From: Spirochaetaceae bacterium UBA6089
Lineage (GTDB): Bacteria; Spirochaetota; Spirochaetia; Treponematales; Rectinemataceae
Direction of reading: 5' to 3'
Assembly (NCBI GenBank): GCA_002435985.1
Contig: DIXD01000092.1
Coordinates: forward strand, 1-19,504
Length of the DNA stretch: 19,504 bases
Below the pieces are notes generated by a model. The model was not told where the DNA came from and searched no databases. It saw only the letters and a program-made list of their open reading frames with translations. Shown piece by piece: positions 7,944 to 15,189 of the stretch; positions within the stretch are counted from its first letter, which is position 1; each line of letters opens with the position of its first letter. Made by a program: the position numbers and the translations under genes.

Positions 7944-10106
7944 ATGGCCACAACGAAGAAAAGAGAGAAAAACGCCTCGGATACGTCTCCGGCGGGTGGC
8001 GTTTCCAAACCCAAGACCCTCATCATCGTCGAGTCGCCTGCCAAGGCTCGGACAATAGAGAAGTATCTCGGCACTCATTTCAGGGTGCTCGCTTCGAACG
8101 GTCAGGTGATCGACCTGCCCAAATCGCGCATGGCTGTCAATATCGAGCACGACTTCGAGCCTGAGTATATCACGGTGCGCGGCAAGGCCGAGAAACTCAA
8201 AGAGCTCACCGAAGAGGCAAAACGCTCTAGCGCCATTGTGCTCGCGGCAGATCCCGACCGCGAGGGAGAGGCGATCGCGTACCAAATAGGCAGGTACCTC
8301 AAAGAAAAGGTACGGCAGACGCCCATACATCGGGTGACCTTCAATGAAATCACAAAGCCTGCGGTACAGGAGGCGATGAACCACCCGAGGGATATCAATA
8401 TGGGCCTCGTCGAGGCGCAGAAGGCGAGGCGCGTCATCGATCGTCTTGTTGGTTACACTCTTTCCCCTCTCCTCTGGAAAAAGGTGAAATCAGGGCTGTC
8501 CGCAGGACGCGTCCAGTCCGTGGCGCTCAGGCTCATCTGTGAAAGAGAAAGGGAAGTCGAATCGTTTATTCCGGAAGAGTACTGGACGATCGAAGCGCAC
8601 CTGCGCGCTCACCAGCATGCAGTCCGTGCCGAGCTTGTTCTCCTTGAAGGTGAAAAACCAGTCATCAAGGAAGAGGCGCAGGCACGGGATATCATTGAGA
8701 TCCTGTCCGGGAAGCCTGCCAAGGTAAGCGATATTCAGTTTGCAGACCGCACCGTCAAGCCCAAACCTCCTTTTACGACTTCGAAACTGCAGCAGACCGC
8801 AGCGAACCGTCTCGGTTTTACGAGCACAAAGACAATGAAGATTGCCCAACAGCTCTATGAGGGCGTCGATCTAGGGCACCAGAGGCTTGGTCTCATAACC
8901 TATATGCGAACCGACTCGACGCGCATATCCGAGTCCGCACTTCGCGATGCGCACGATTGGCTTACGAAGTATTTCCCTTCCCAGACACCCGAGACGCCAA
9001 TCCGCTATTCCGTCAGCAATGCGGCGCAGGATGCGCACGAAGGCATAAGGCCTACGCGGATCGACATCACGCCCGACGAGGCAGCACGCTATCTGAAGGG
9101 CGACCATCTGAAACTGTATTCCCTCATCTGGGAACGGTTCGTCGCCTCCCAGATGAAGCCGGCGGTGATCCGAACGGCCACTGCGGACATCCGGATCGGC
9201 GAGGGCCTCTTTCGCAGTTCCGCCTCGAGTTTTTTGGAAGAGGGCTTCTATAAAGTCATTCGCCTTGCCGCATCCAAAGAAGAGCGTACGAGCCACCAGC
9301 TTCCCTTCGAGAAAGGCGAGAGCCTCCATGTCGATAAAATCGAAGGCCTTCAGCATTTCACTCAGGGTCCTTCGCGTTATACCGACGCCTCAATTGTGCG
9401 CGCCCTCGAGGAATTGGGCATCGGGCGGCCATCCACCTACGCACCCACGATCGAGACACTCATCGAGCGCTTTTATGTGCAAAGAGATAAACGTCAACTC
9501 GTGCCTACGGCGCTGGGCAAAATAATAAGCGATATTCTGTCCCAGAATTTTCCTGAAGTGATCAACACAAAATTCACTGCAAGCATGGAATCGATGCTGG
9601 ACAGAGTAGAGGAGCAGACCGTCGACTGGGTCGATGAACTGAAAAAATTCTATTTTCCCTTTAAGGGAAAAGTGGATGATGTCATGCACGCGCTCGAGGA
9701 TATGCATGGAGCGCTCGACGAAAAAACCGACGAGCTATGTCCCAAGTGTGGACGCCCATTGGTCAAAAAGCTGGGGAGATTTGGCTATTTTCTTTCTTGT
9801 TCGGGCTTTCCTGAGTGTACGTTCACGAAGTCAGTGCCGCTCGCGAAGTGTCCGAAATGCGGGGGCGACATTGTCCCGCGTGTTTCCACGAGGGGGAAAC
9901 GCAAAAAATTCTATGGATGTTCCAATTACCCCACGTGCGATTTCATGACGCTCTACAAGCCGACGACTGCCGCATGCCCCCGCTGTGGCTGGTTTCTCGT
10001 CGAAAAATACGACAAGAAAAGGGGCAGCTATAAAGCCTGTATCAACCCTCAGTGCGACTACCTGCATTCCAGCGACGAGAGCAAAGAAGAGAAGGGAGGC
10101 GAATAA
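7944..10106 (+). CDS. topA: DNA topoisomerase I (type IA)
   Basis: TopA relaxes negative supercoils by passing strands through a transient single-strand break. The 720-residue protein starts with the Toprim domain (about 24-140): IIVESPAKARTIEKYLG (27-43) and ADPDREGEAIAYQIG (102-116) carry the metal-binding acidic residues. GRVQSVALRLICERE (188-202) follows. The active-site tyrosine is Y320 in GLITYMRTDSTRIS (316-329), equivalent to E. coli Y319. HEGIRPT (365-371) and GIGRPSTYA (492-500) are further family motifs. The C-terminus has three four-cysteine zinc ribbons, with first Cys pairs at C599/C602, C636/C639 and C678/C681. GAAGGAG (7931-7937) lies six bases before the ATG, inside dprA. The dprA-topA-xer-hslVU order is shared with Firmicutes. 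Confidence 0.98.
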   Translation: MATTKKREKNASDTSPAGGVSKPKTLIIVESPAKARTIEKYLGTHFRVLASNGQVIDLPKSRMAVNIEHDFEPEYITVRGKAEKLKELTEEAKRSSAIVLAADPDREGEAIAYQIGRYLKEKVRQTPIHRVTFNEITKPAVQEAMNHPRDINMGLVEAQKARRVIDRLVGYTLSPLLWKKVKSGLSAGRVQSVALRLICEREREVESFIPEEYWTIEAHLRAHQHAVRAELVLLEGEKPVIKEEAQARDIIEILSGKPAKVSDIQFADRTVKPKPPFTTSKLQQTAANRLGFTSTKTMKIAQQLYEGVDLGHQRLGLITYMRTDSTRISESALRDAHDWLTKYFPSQTPETPIRYSVSNAAQDAHEGIRPTRIDITPDEAARYLKGDHLKLYSLIWERFVASQMKPAVIRTATADIRIGEGLFRSSASSFLEEGFYKVIRLAASKEERTSHQLPFEKGESLHVDKIEGLQHFTQGPSRYTDASIVRALEELGIGRPSTYAPTIETLIERFYVQRDKRQLVPTALGKIISDILSQNFPEVINTKFTASMESMLDRVEEQTVDWVDELKKFYFPFKGKVDDVMHALEDMHGALDEKTDELCPKCGRPLVKKLGRFGYFLSCSGFPECTFTKSVPLAKCPKCGGDIVPRVSTRGKRKKFYGCSNYPTCDFMTLYKPTTAACPRCGWFLVEKYDKKRGSYKACINPQCDYLHSSDESKEEKGGE

Positions 10107-10109
10107 AGC

Positions 10110-11006
10110 ATGGATGCACGGCTCATCGATTACCTCGACTATCTCGCTGCGGTACGGGGGCTCTCGCCTAAAACCGTCGAGGTATACAGGCGTGATCTTG
10201 CGCGCTACGAGGTCTTCCTCGAGGGGATAGACCTCGATGAAGCCGGTGCGAGCGATATCCGTGCGTTTGCAGGCAGCCAAGTGATGGAGAAGCGCGCGCC
10301 TGCCTCCGTAAACCGCTGTCTCTCGGCGGTGCGAGGGTTCTATCGTTACCGTTTAAAATTCCATTCGGAGGCGAAGGACCCTGCGCGCGAAATCGAAAAC
10401 ATACCTACGAACAGGTCTCTGCCATCCTTTCTCTTCGAGGACGAAACTGGGCAGTTCCTGGATAGCATCGTCGGCGACGGCTTTTGCGATCTGCGGGACA
10501 GGGCTCTTCTTGAGACGATGTATTCCACAGGATGCCGCATCTCCGAACTCTGCGGTATGCAGTTTTCCCGCCTCTCTGCTGGCGTCGATTCGGTCCGGGT
10601 GAAAGGGAAGGGAGCGAAAGAGCGCCTCGTGTTCCTCTGCGAATCCGCCCAGAAGGCCATACGGCGATATCTGCCCTATAGGACCGCGTTAATGAAGAGG
10701 CTCGGTGTCGAGGAACACGACAGGGTTTTCGTCAATGCGAAGGGAAAACCTCTCACAACACGCGGCGCAGAGAAGATTGTGGAGAAGCGACGTCTTCATG
10801 CGGGTATACAAAAACACCTGACGCCGCACACGTTCAGACACAGCTTTGCGACGCACCTCGTGGCCGCAGGCGCGGATATGCGCGTCGTTCAGGAGATGCT
10901 TGGGCATTCAAGCATATCGACCACCCAGATGTATGCCCATGTCGATATGGAGCGGCTGCGCCGCGTCTACGAACAGGCGCATCCACACGGTTCGAAGAAT
11001 AAATAA
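10110..11006 (+). CDS. xerC: Tyrosine site-specific recombinase, XerC/CodV-like
   Basis: This 298-residue tyrosine recombinase has an N-terminal core-binding domain (about 1-95) and a complete catalytic domain: R143 (TGCRISELCG), K167 (VKGKGAKER), H240 and R243 (PHTFRHSFATHL), H266 (MLGHSSI) and the nucleophile Y275 (TTQMYAHV). XerC works with XerD to resolve chromosome dimers at dif near the end of replication. Its location between topA and hslV corresponds to codV in Bacillus subtilis. The C-terminal pattern VYEQAHPHG resembles XerC. It starts 3 nt after topA, with GGGAGG (10094-10099) in the end of that gene. It is clearly homologous to the product of 5983-6861 but well diverged, so this is not a recent duplication. 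Confidence 0.88.
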   Translation: MDARLIDYLDYLAAVRGLSPKTVEVYRRDLARYEVFLEGIDLDEAGASDIRAFAGSQVMEKRAPASVNRCLSAVRGFYRYRLKFHSEAKDPAREIENIPTNRSLPSFLFEDETGQFLDSIVGDGFCDLRDRALLETMYSTGCRISELCGMQFSRLSAGVDSVRVKGKGAKERLVFLCESAQKAIRRYLPYRTALMKRLGVEEHDRVFVNAKGKPLTTRGAEKIVEKRRLHAGIQKHLTPHTFRHSFATHLVAAGADMRVVQEMLGHSSISTTQMYAHVDMERLRRVYEQAHPHGSKNK

Positions 11007-11023
11007 AGGGGAGTGAAGCACAT

Positions 11024-11614
11024 ATGGAACTGCATGCAACGACGATACTAGCGGTGAAAAAGGATGGCCATGTTGCAATGGCCGGTGACGGACAAGTGAC
11101 GATGAACAATACGGTACTCAAGAGCAATGCTCGCAAAATAAGGACGATTTACAACGGGAAAGTGCTCTGCGGGTTTGCGGGGGCTACTGCGGACGCGTTC
11201 ACGCTTTTCGAGCACTTTGAGGCGAAGGTGCAGGAGTATGGAGGAGATCTGACGAGGGCATCGGTCGAGCTGGCCAAGGACTGGCGTACCGACCGCATCC
11301 TGCGCAAGCTCGAGGCAATGCTCCTTGTGGCGGATCAGACGAAGATGTTTTTGCTCTCGGGTACGGGGGATGTCGTCGAGCCAAGCGAGGATGCGATTGC
11401 GATCGGTTCGGGAGGCACCTACGCCTACGCTGCTGCTATCGCGTATCTCGACGCCTCCCGGAAGGTAGAAGAAGCCGGTCGCTCGCAGGGCGCAGCAGAC
11501 GTCACGAAGCTGCCGGGGTATTTTTCTGCGCGCGAGATTGCACAGAAGAGCCTCGAGATCGCCTCGGGCATCTGCATTTTTACCAACGACCGCATTGTCG
11601 TGGAGGAAATATGA
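11024..11614 (+). CDS. hslV: ATP-dependent protease proteolytic subunit HslV (ClpQ)
   Basis: HslV forms the double-hexamer threonine protease core of HslUV, which degrades substrates unfolded by HslU. The 196-residue product begins MELHATTILAVKKDG. By family homology the first five residues are removed to expose T6 as catalytic N-terminal threonine. K38 in SNARKIR sits at the spacing of E. coli K33 from T1. AMAGDGQVT (18-26) and AIGSGGTYA (126-134) are family motifs. AAGGGGAG (11006-11013) precedes the ATG by ten bases. The stop overlaps hslU (ATGA). An N-terminal 'HATTI' also occurs in Firmicutes ClpQ, though the B. subtilis enzyme uses serine rather than threonine. Confidence 0.97.
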   Translation: MELHATTILAVKKDGHVAMAGDGQVTMNNTVLKSNARKIRTIYNGKVLCGFAGATADAFTLFEHFEAKVQEYGGDLTRASVELAKDWRTDRILRKLEAMLLVADQTKMFLLSGTGDVVEPSEDAIAIGSGGTYAYAAAIAYLDASRKVEEAGRSQGAADVTKLPGYFSAREIAQKSLEIASGICIFTNDRIVVEEI

Positions 11615-12978
11615 TGATAGACAACGACGTACTCACACCGCACAGGATCGTTGAAGAGCTCGACCGCTACATTGTCGGTCAGAAGAAGGCGAAGAAGGCT
11701 GTCGCCATCGCTCTGCGCAACCGCATCCGGCGGCAGCGCCTTCCTCAGGATGTCCGTGAAGAGATCGCTCCCAAGAATATCCTGATGATCGGTCCGACCG
11801 GTGTAGGAAAAACCGAAATTGCCCGCAGGCTGGCAAAACTCTGTGGAGCTCCCTTTATAAAAATCGAGGCTACGAAGTATACCGAAGTCGGATACGTAGG
11901 CCGCGATGTCGAATCGATGGTGCGCGACCTCATGGCCTCAGCCGTCGCCATGGTCAAGGAGGAGATGGAGACTCAGGTCAGGGAGGAGGCGAAGAATCGA
12001 GCGGAGGACAGGCTTCTGGACCTCCTTTTGCCGGGCATCGCGAGTGCCGACGAACCTGTCGGCGAATCGCAGGCGACCGTCATCGTACCCCACTCGAGCT
12101 CAGAGACAAAGGAAAAATTTCGCACGCTGCTGAGAGAAGGTAAACTCGACTCTCGTGAGATAGAGATCTCTGTGCCCGCCCAAGGGCCGCAGATCGAGCT
12201 CTTCGCCGGCTCACAGTTCGAGGAGATGAACATCGCTCTCGGAGGCCTGCAGAACATTCTAGGCGGCAAAAAAAAGAAGAGGACGGTCACCGTAGCGGAA
12301 GCACTGCCTCTTTTGGAGGCGGAGGAGCGCGAACGACTCGTGGATCAGGAAAAAATTGTCCAAGAAGCCCGCCGCCGTGCCCAGGAGTCGGGGATCATTT
12401 TTATCGACGAGATGGATAAGATTGCGAACCGTGAAGCGAGAGGCTCTTCCGGCATCGATGTCTCGAGGGAAGGTGTCCAGCGCGACCTTTTGCCGATTGT
12501 GGAAGGGACGACCGTCAATACCAAGTGGGGTCCCATCGACACCACCCACGTACTCTTTATCGGCGCTGGCGCTTTCAACGTATCGAAGCCCCAGGACCTT
12601 ATCCCAGAACTCCAGGGTCGTTTCCCCATCCGCGTCGAACTCGATCCGCTAAGCGGCGACGATTTCGTGCGTATTCTCACCGAGCCGAAGAATGCACTCG
12701 TCACTCAGTACATTCAACTTCTCGGTACCGAAGATGTCGAACTCGAGTTTACCAAAGACGCTATTGCAAGAATCGCTGAGATCGCCGAAGCCGCCAATCG
12801 GCAAAGCGAAAATATTGGAGCCCGTCGCCTTCAGACCGTCATGGAACGGCTTCTCGAAGATGTCTCGTTCGATGCCGACAACTATGCACATACAAAGGTC
12901 ACCATCGACAAGGCGTATGTGGATGAACAGTTCAAAGATTATGTGCAGCAACAGGATTTGAGCAAATACATCCTCTAG
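11611..12978 (+). CDS. hslU: ATP-dependent protease ATPase subunit HslU (ClpY)
   Basis: HslU is the AAA+ unfoldase hexamer that feeds substrates into HslV. The 455-residue protein has the N-terminal segment ELDRYIVGQKKAKKAVAIAL, Walker A GPTGVGKT (61-68), the pore loop VGYVG (93-97), Walker B IIFIDEMDK (262-270), GRFPIRVEL (336-344) and sensor 2 NIGARRL (401-407). The inserted I-domain spans about 105-240 and holds a lysine-rich stretch encoded by an A8 run (12268-12275). The C-terminal DLSKYIL is the conserved tail that docks into HslV pockets and activates it. ATG 11611 overlaps the hslV stop. ATG 11614 is equally possible and is better spaced from GGAGG 11602-11606. Confidence 0.98.
   Translation: MMIDNDVLTPHRIVEELDRYIVGQKKAKKAVAIALRNRIRRQRLPQDVREEIAPKNILMIGPTGVGKTEIARRLAKLCGAPFIKIEATKYTEVGYVGRDVESMVRDLMASAVAMVKEEMETQVREEAKNRAEDRLLDLLLPGIASADEPVGESQATVIVPHSSSETKEKFRTLLREGKLDSREIEISVPAQGPQIELFAGSQFEEMNIALGGLQNILGGKKKKRTVTVAEALPLLEAEERERLVDQEKIVQEARRRAQESGIIFIDEMDKIANREARGSSGIDVSREGVQRDLLPIVEGTTVNTKWGPIDTTHVLFIGAGAFNVSKPQDLIPELQGRFPIRVELDPLSGDDFVRILTEPKNALVTQYIQLLGTEDVELEFTKDAIARIAEIAEAANRQSENIGARRLQTVMERLLEDVSFDADNYAHTKVTIDKAYVDEQFKDYVQQQDLSKYIL
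12268..12275 (+). repeat. A8 homopolymer in hslU
   Basis: Eight adenines followed by G encode part of a lysine run in the HslU I-domain. In the coding frame this contains A_AAA_AAG, the heptamer at which E. coli dnaX undergoes -1 ribosomal frameshifting. Confidence 0.8.
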
Positions 12979-12987
12979 GGGAAGGGG

Positions 12988-13782
12988 ATGAAAGGACGGA
13001 TCATGGATTATGCATCATTAGAAGAAAATCGATTGTGGGAGCTCTACCATTGCACTGCAGATATCCATATCCGCGATGAGCTCATCACGCGCTACGCGCC
13101 GCTCGTGAAGTATGTGGCGGGGAAAGTATCGGTCACCCTGCCTTCTATGGTGGAATACCGTGATCTAGTCGGATATGGCAACTTCGGCCTTCTCGATGCG
13201 ATCGAGAAGTTCGATCCCCAAAAACACGTCAAATTCAAGACCTACGCCGTCACGCGCATTAGGGGGGCGATCTACGACCACCTGCGCGAACTCGACTGGG
13301 TGCCGCGCTCCATCCGGCGCAAGACCAAACAGATAGAGAGGGCCATCGCCAAGCTGGAGAGTCAGCTCGGCAGGCCTGCGACCGATGACGAGATCGCCGC
13401 GGAGATGGGAATCGACCGCAGGGAGCTCGGCAAGATCATGGCCAAGGTGGCCTCTTCATCGATGCTCTCTCTGCAGGAGATTTGGCCATTGGGCTCGGGT
13501 TCCGAGGGGGGAACCATCGGCGACACGCTGGAGTCGCTCCGCACGGAAAATCCCGATACGCTTCTGGAGCGCGAGGAGATCCGCCGGGTCACCATAGAAG
13601 CCTTGCAAGAGCTCCCTGACAAGGAAAAGAAAGTGCTCGTCCTGTATTATTACGAGAACTTGACGCTCAGGGACATCGGAAAGATCCTCGAGGTGACGGA
13701 GTCTCGCGTCAGCCAGCTCCACACCAAGGCCATCTTGCGTCTCCGCGCAAAGCTCTCGAACCATAGGCGAGGAATTGTATAG
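12988..13782 (+). CDS. fliA: RNA polymerase sigma-28 factor, FliA/WhiG family
   Basis: The 264-residue protein is a sigma-70-family factor without region 1. Region 2 (about 32-104) holds RDLVGYGNFGLLDAIEKF and TYAVTRIRGAIYDHLREL. The continuation DWVPRSIRRK (103-112) is the diagnostic signature of FliA/WhiG/SigD factors. Region 3 spans about 113-165. Region 4 (about 198-255) has the helix-turn-helix LTLRDIGKILEVTESRVSQL (225-244). Sigma-28 factors usually drive late flagellar and chemotaxis genes. ATG 13003 is an alternative start (AAAGGA 12991-12996, six bases before), giving 259 residues. The gene starts 9 nt after hslU, and its stop lies 3 bp from the stop of the convergent gene. No flagellar gene or obvious anti-sigma factor FlgM lies in the window, so its regulon is open. 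Confidence 0.92.
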   Translation: MKGRIMDYASLEENRLWELYHCTADIHIRDELITRYAPLVKYVAGKVSVTLPSMVEYRDLVGYGNFGLLDAIEKFDPQKHVKFKTYAVTRIRGAIYDHLRELDWVPRSIRRKTKQIERAIAKLESQLGRPATDDEIAAEMGIDRRELGKIMAKVASSSMLSLQEIWPLGSGSEGGTIGDTLESLRTENPDTLLEREEIRRVTIEALQELPDKEKKVLVLYYYENLTLRDIGKILEVTESRVSQLHTKAILRLRAKLSNHRRGIV

Positions 13783-13785
13783 CCT

Positions 13786-15189
13786 TCAGGAGCCCTGGGA
13801 TGTTTCGGTTTTTTCACCTTCGCCTGTGGTAGCAAGGTCCGGCATAACAATCCCATACTGCTCGATTTTCTGGTAAAGTGTTTTTCTGCCGATTTTGAGT
13901 ATTTCTGCGGCCTTGGATTTGTTACCTCCGACGAGCGCGAGTGTTTCGGCGATGAGAATGCGCTCCGCATCCTCCATCGACGAGAAGGCCGGGATGCTGA
14001 TGACGCGCATCTCGGCGCTCGATCGAGGTCCTGGCGGCAGATCATCCAACGTAATTAATTTCCCCGAGGCCATGACGACGGCGCTCTCGATGCAGTTTCT
14101 AAGTTCGCGCACATTGCCGGGCCAATCATAGGTGTAGAGCGCCTGCCTCGCCTTTGGATCGAACCCCTCGATCTGCTTGCCGTTTTCTTCCGCAAATTCC
14201 TTTAGGAAGGCCATGGCCAGAAGCGGAATATCCTCGCGCCGCTCGCGCAAGGGGGGCACATGAATGTTGACGACATTCAAACGGTAGTAGAGATCTTCCC
14301 TGAAACGCCCTTCGGCAATCTCCTTTTTGAGATCACGGTTGGTCGCGGCGATAAGTCGCACATCCACTTCGAGTGTCTCTTCTCCGCCCACACGCTCGAA
14401 TTTGTGATCCTGCAGCACGCGGAGAATTTTGATCTGTACATTCTGGTTAATCTCGCCGATTTCATCGAGGAAGAGTGTCCCTCCATCGGCCATTTCGAAC
14501 CTTCCTCTCTTGCGCGCCGTTGCCCCTGTAAAAGCGCCCTTTTCGTGTCCAAAGAGCTCGCTCTCCAGCAGGCTCTCGGCTAAGGCCGCACAGTGTACCT
14601 TGATGAAGGGCATCTCCTTTCTCGGAGAAAGATTATGGATCGCATCGGCCACCAGTTCCTTGCCGACACCGGATTCGCCTGTAATGAGGACGCTGGCCTT
14701 GGTGGGAGCCACTTTTCGGATAAGGTCGAAGATGCGTTTGATCGAAGGGGAGTGGCCGATGATATAGCTCCTGGCATGCTGGCTTTCGACCTCGGCCTTG
14801 AGTTCGATATTGGTTCGATAAAGCTCGCGCGTTTCCAGCGCCCGTTTCACGAGGTTGACGAGATGGTCGGTGTTGGGTGGTTTTGCGATAAAGTCAAAGG
14901 CCCCTTGCCGCATCGCTTCCACTGCCTTGTCGACACTTCCGTGCGCAGTGAGAATGATAACAGGAATGCCGGGATGCGTGGACACGATGTACTGCAGAAG
15001 ATCGAGGCCGCTCATCCTTCCCATCTTGTAATCGGTAATAACGACGTCGATGTCGTCCCTGTCCACGATGGTCTTGCCTTCAATACCATCTTTGGCGGTC
15101 TTGACCTCGTAACCCTCCATCGAAAAGAGCTGGGCAAGGCCTTCGCGAATATTGATCTCATCGTCCACCACAAGCAGTGTTGCCCGCAT
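13786..15189 (-). CDS. Sigma-54-dependent response regulator, NtrC/AtoC type
   Basis: The 467-residue protein has three domains. The receiver (about 1-120) has the acidic DDE at 9-11, phospho-acceptor D53 (VVITDYKM), T81 and K103. The AAA+ activator domain (about 142-370) has Walker A GESGVGKE (171-178), the sigma-54-contacting loop GAFTGA (218-223), Walker B GTLFLDEIGE (237-246) and REDLYYRLNV (297-306). The C-terminal Fis-type helix-turn-helix is at about 405-446 (NKSKAAEILKIGRKTLYQKI). Intact GAFTGA means it should open sigma-54 promoters, so rpoN is expected elsewhere. GGAGGA lies in the end of the kinase gene six bases before the ATG, and the two genes abut. It resembles T. pallidum AtoC (TP0519, from memory). 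Target genes cannot be read from the sequence. Confidence 0.95.
   Translation of the reverse strand: MRATLLVVDDEINIREGLAQLFSMEGYEVKTAKDGIEGKTIVDRDDIDVVITDYKMGRMSGLDLLQYIVSTHPGIPVIILTAHGSVDKAVEAMRQGAFDFIAKPPNTDHLVNLVKRALETRELYRTNIELKAEVESQHARSYIIGHSPSIKRIFDLIRKVAPTKASVLITGESGVGKELVADAIHNLSPRKEMPFIKVHCAALAESLLESELFGHEKGAFTGATARKRGRFEMADGGTLFLDEIGEINQNVQIKILRVLQDHKFERVGGEETLEVDVRLIAATNRDLKKEIAEGRFREDLYYRLNVVNIHVPPLRERREDIPLLAMAFLKEFAEENGKQIEGFDPKARQALYTYDWPGNVRELRNCIESAVVMASGKLITLDDLPPGPRSSAEMRVISIPAFSSMEDAERILIAETLALVGGNKSKAAEILKIGRKTLYQKIEQYGIVMPDLATTGEGEKTETSQGS

Noticed and set aside
6701..8074. Open frame of 457 codons on the minus strand opposite xer, dprA and topA
   Set aside because: It spans three well-supported genes, has an Arg/Ser/Ala-rich shadow composition and no recognisable domain.
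5983..11006. Genomic island or integrated element because of two tyrosine recombinases
   Set aside because: Both are Xer-sized housekeeping types in an overlapping core operon. There are no tRNA genes, attachment repeats, phage genes or change in base composition.
13785..13815. Possible terminator hairpin (CAGG-AGC-CCTG) before a T6 run
   Set aside because: The stem has only four good pairs and the T run begins about ten bases after it, so it does not fit an intrinsic terminator.
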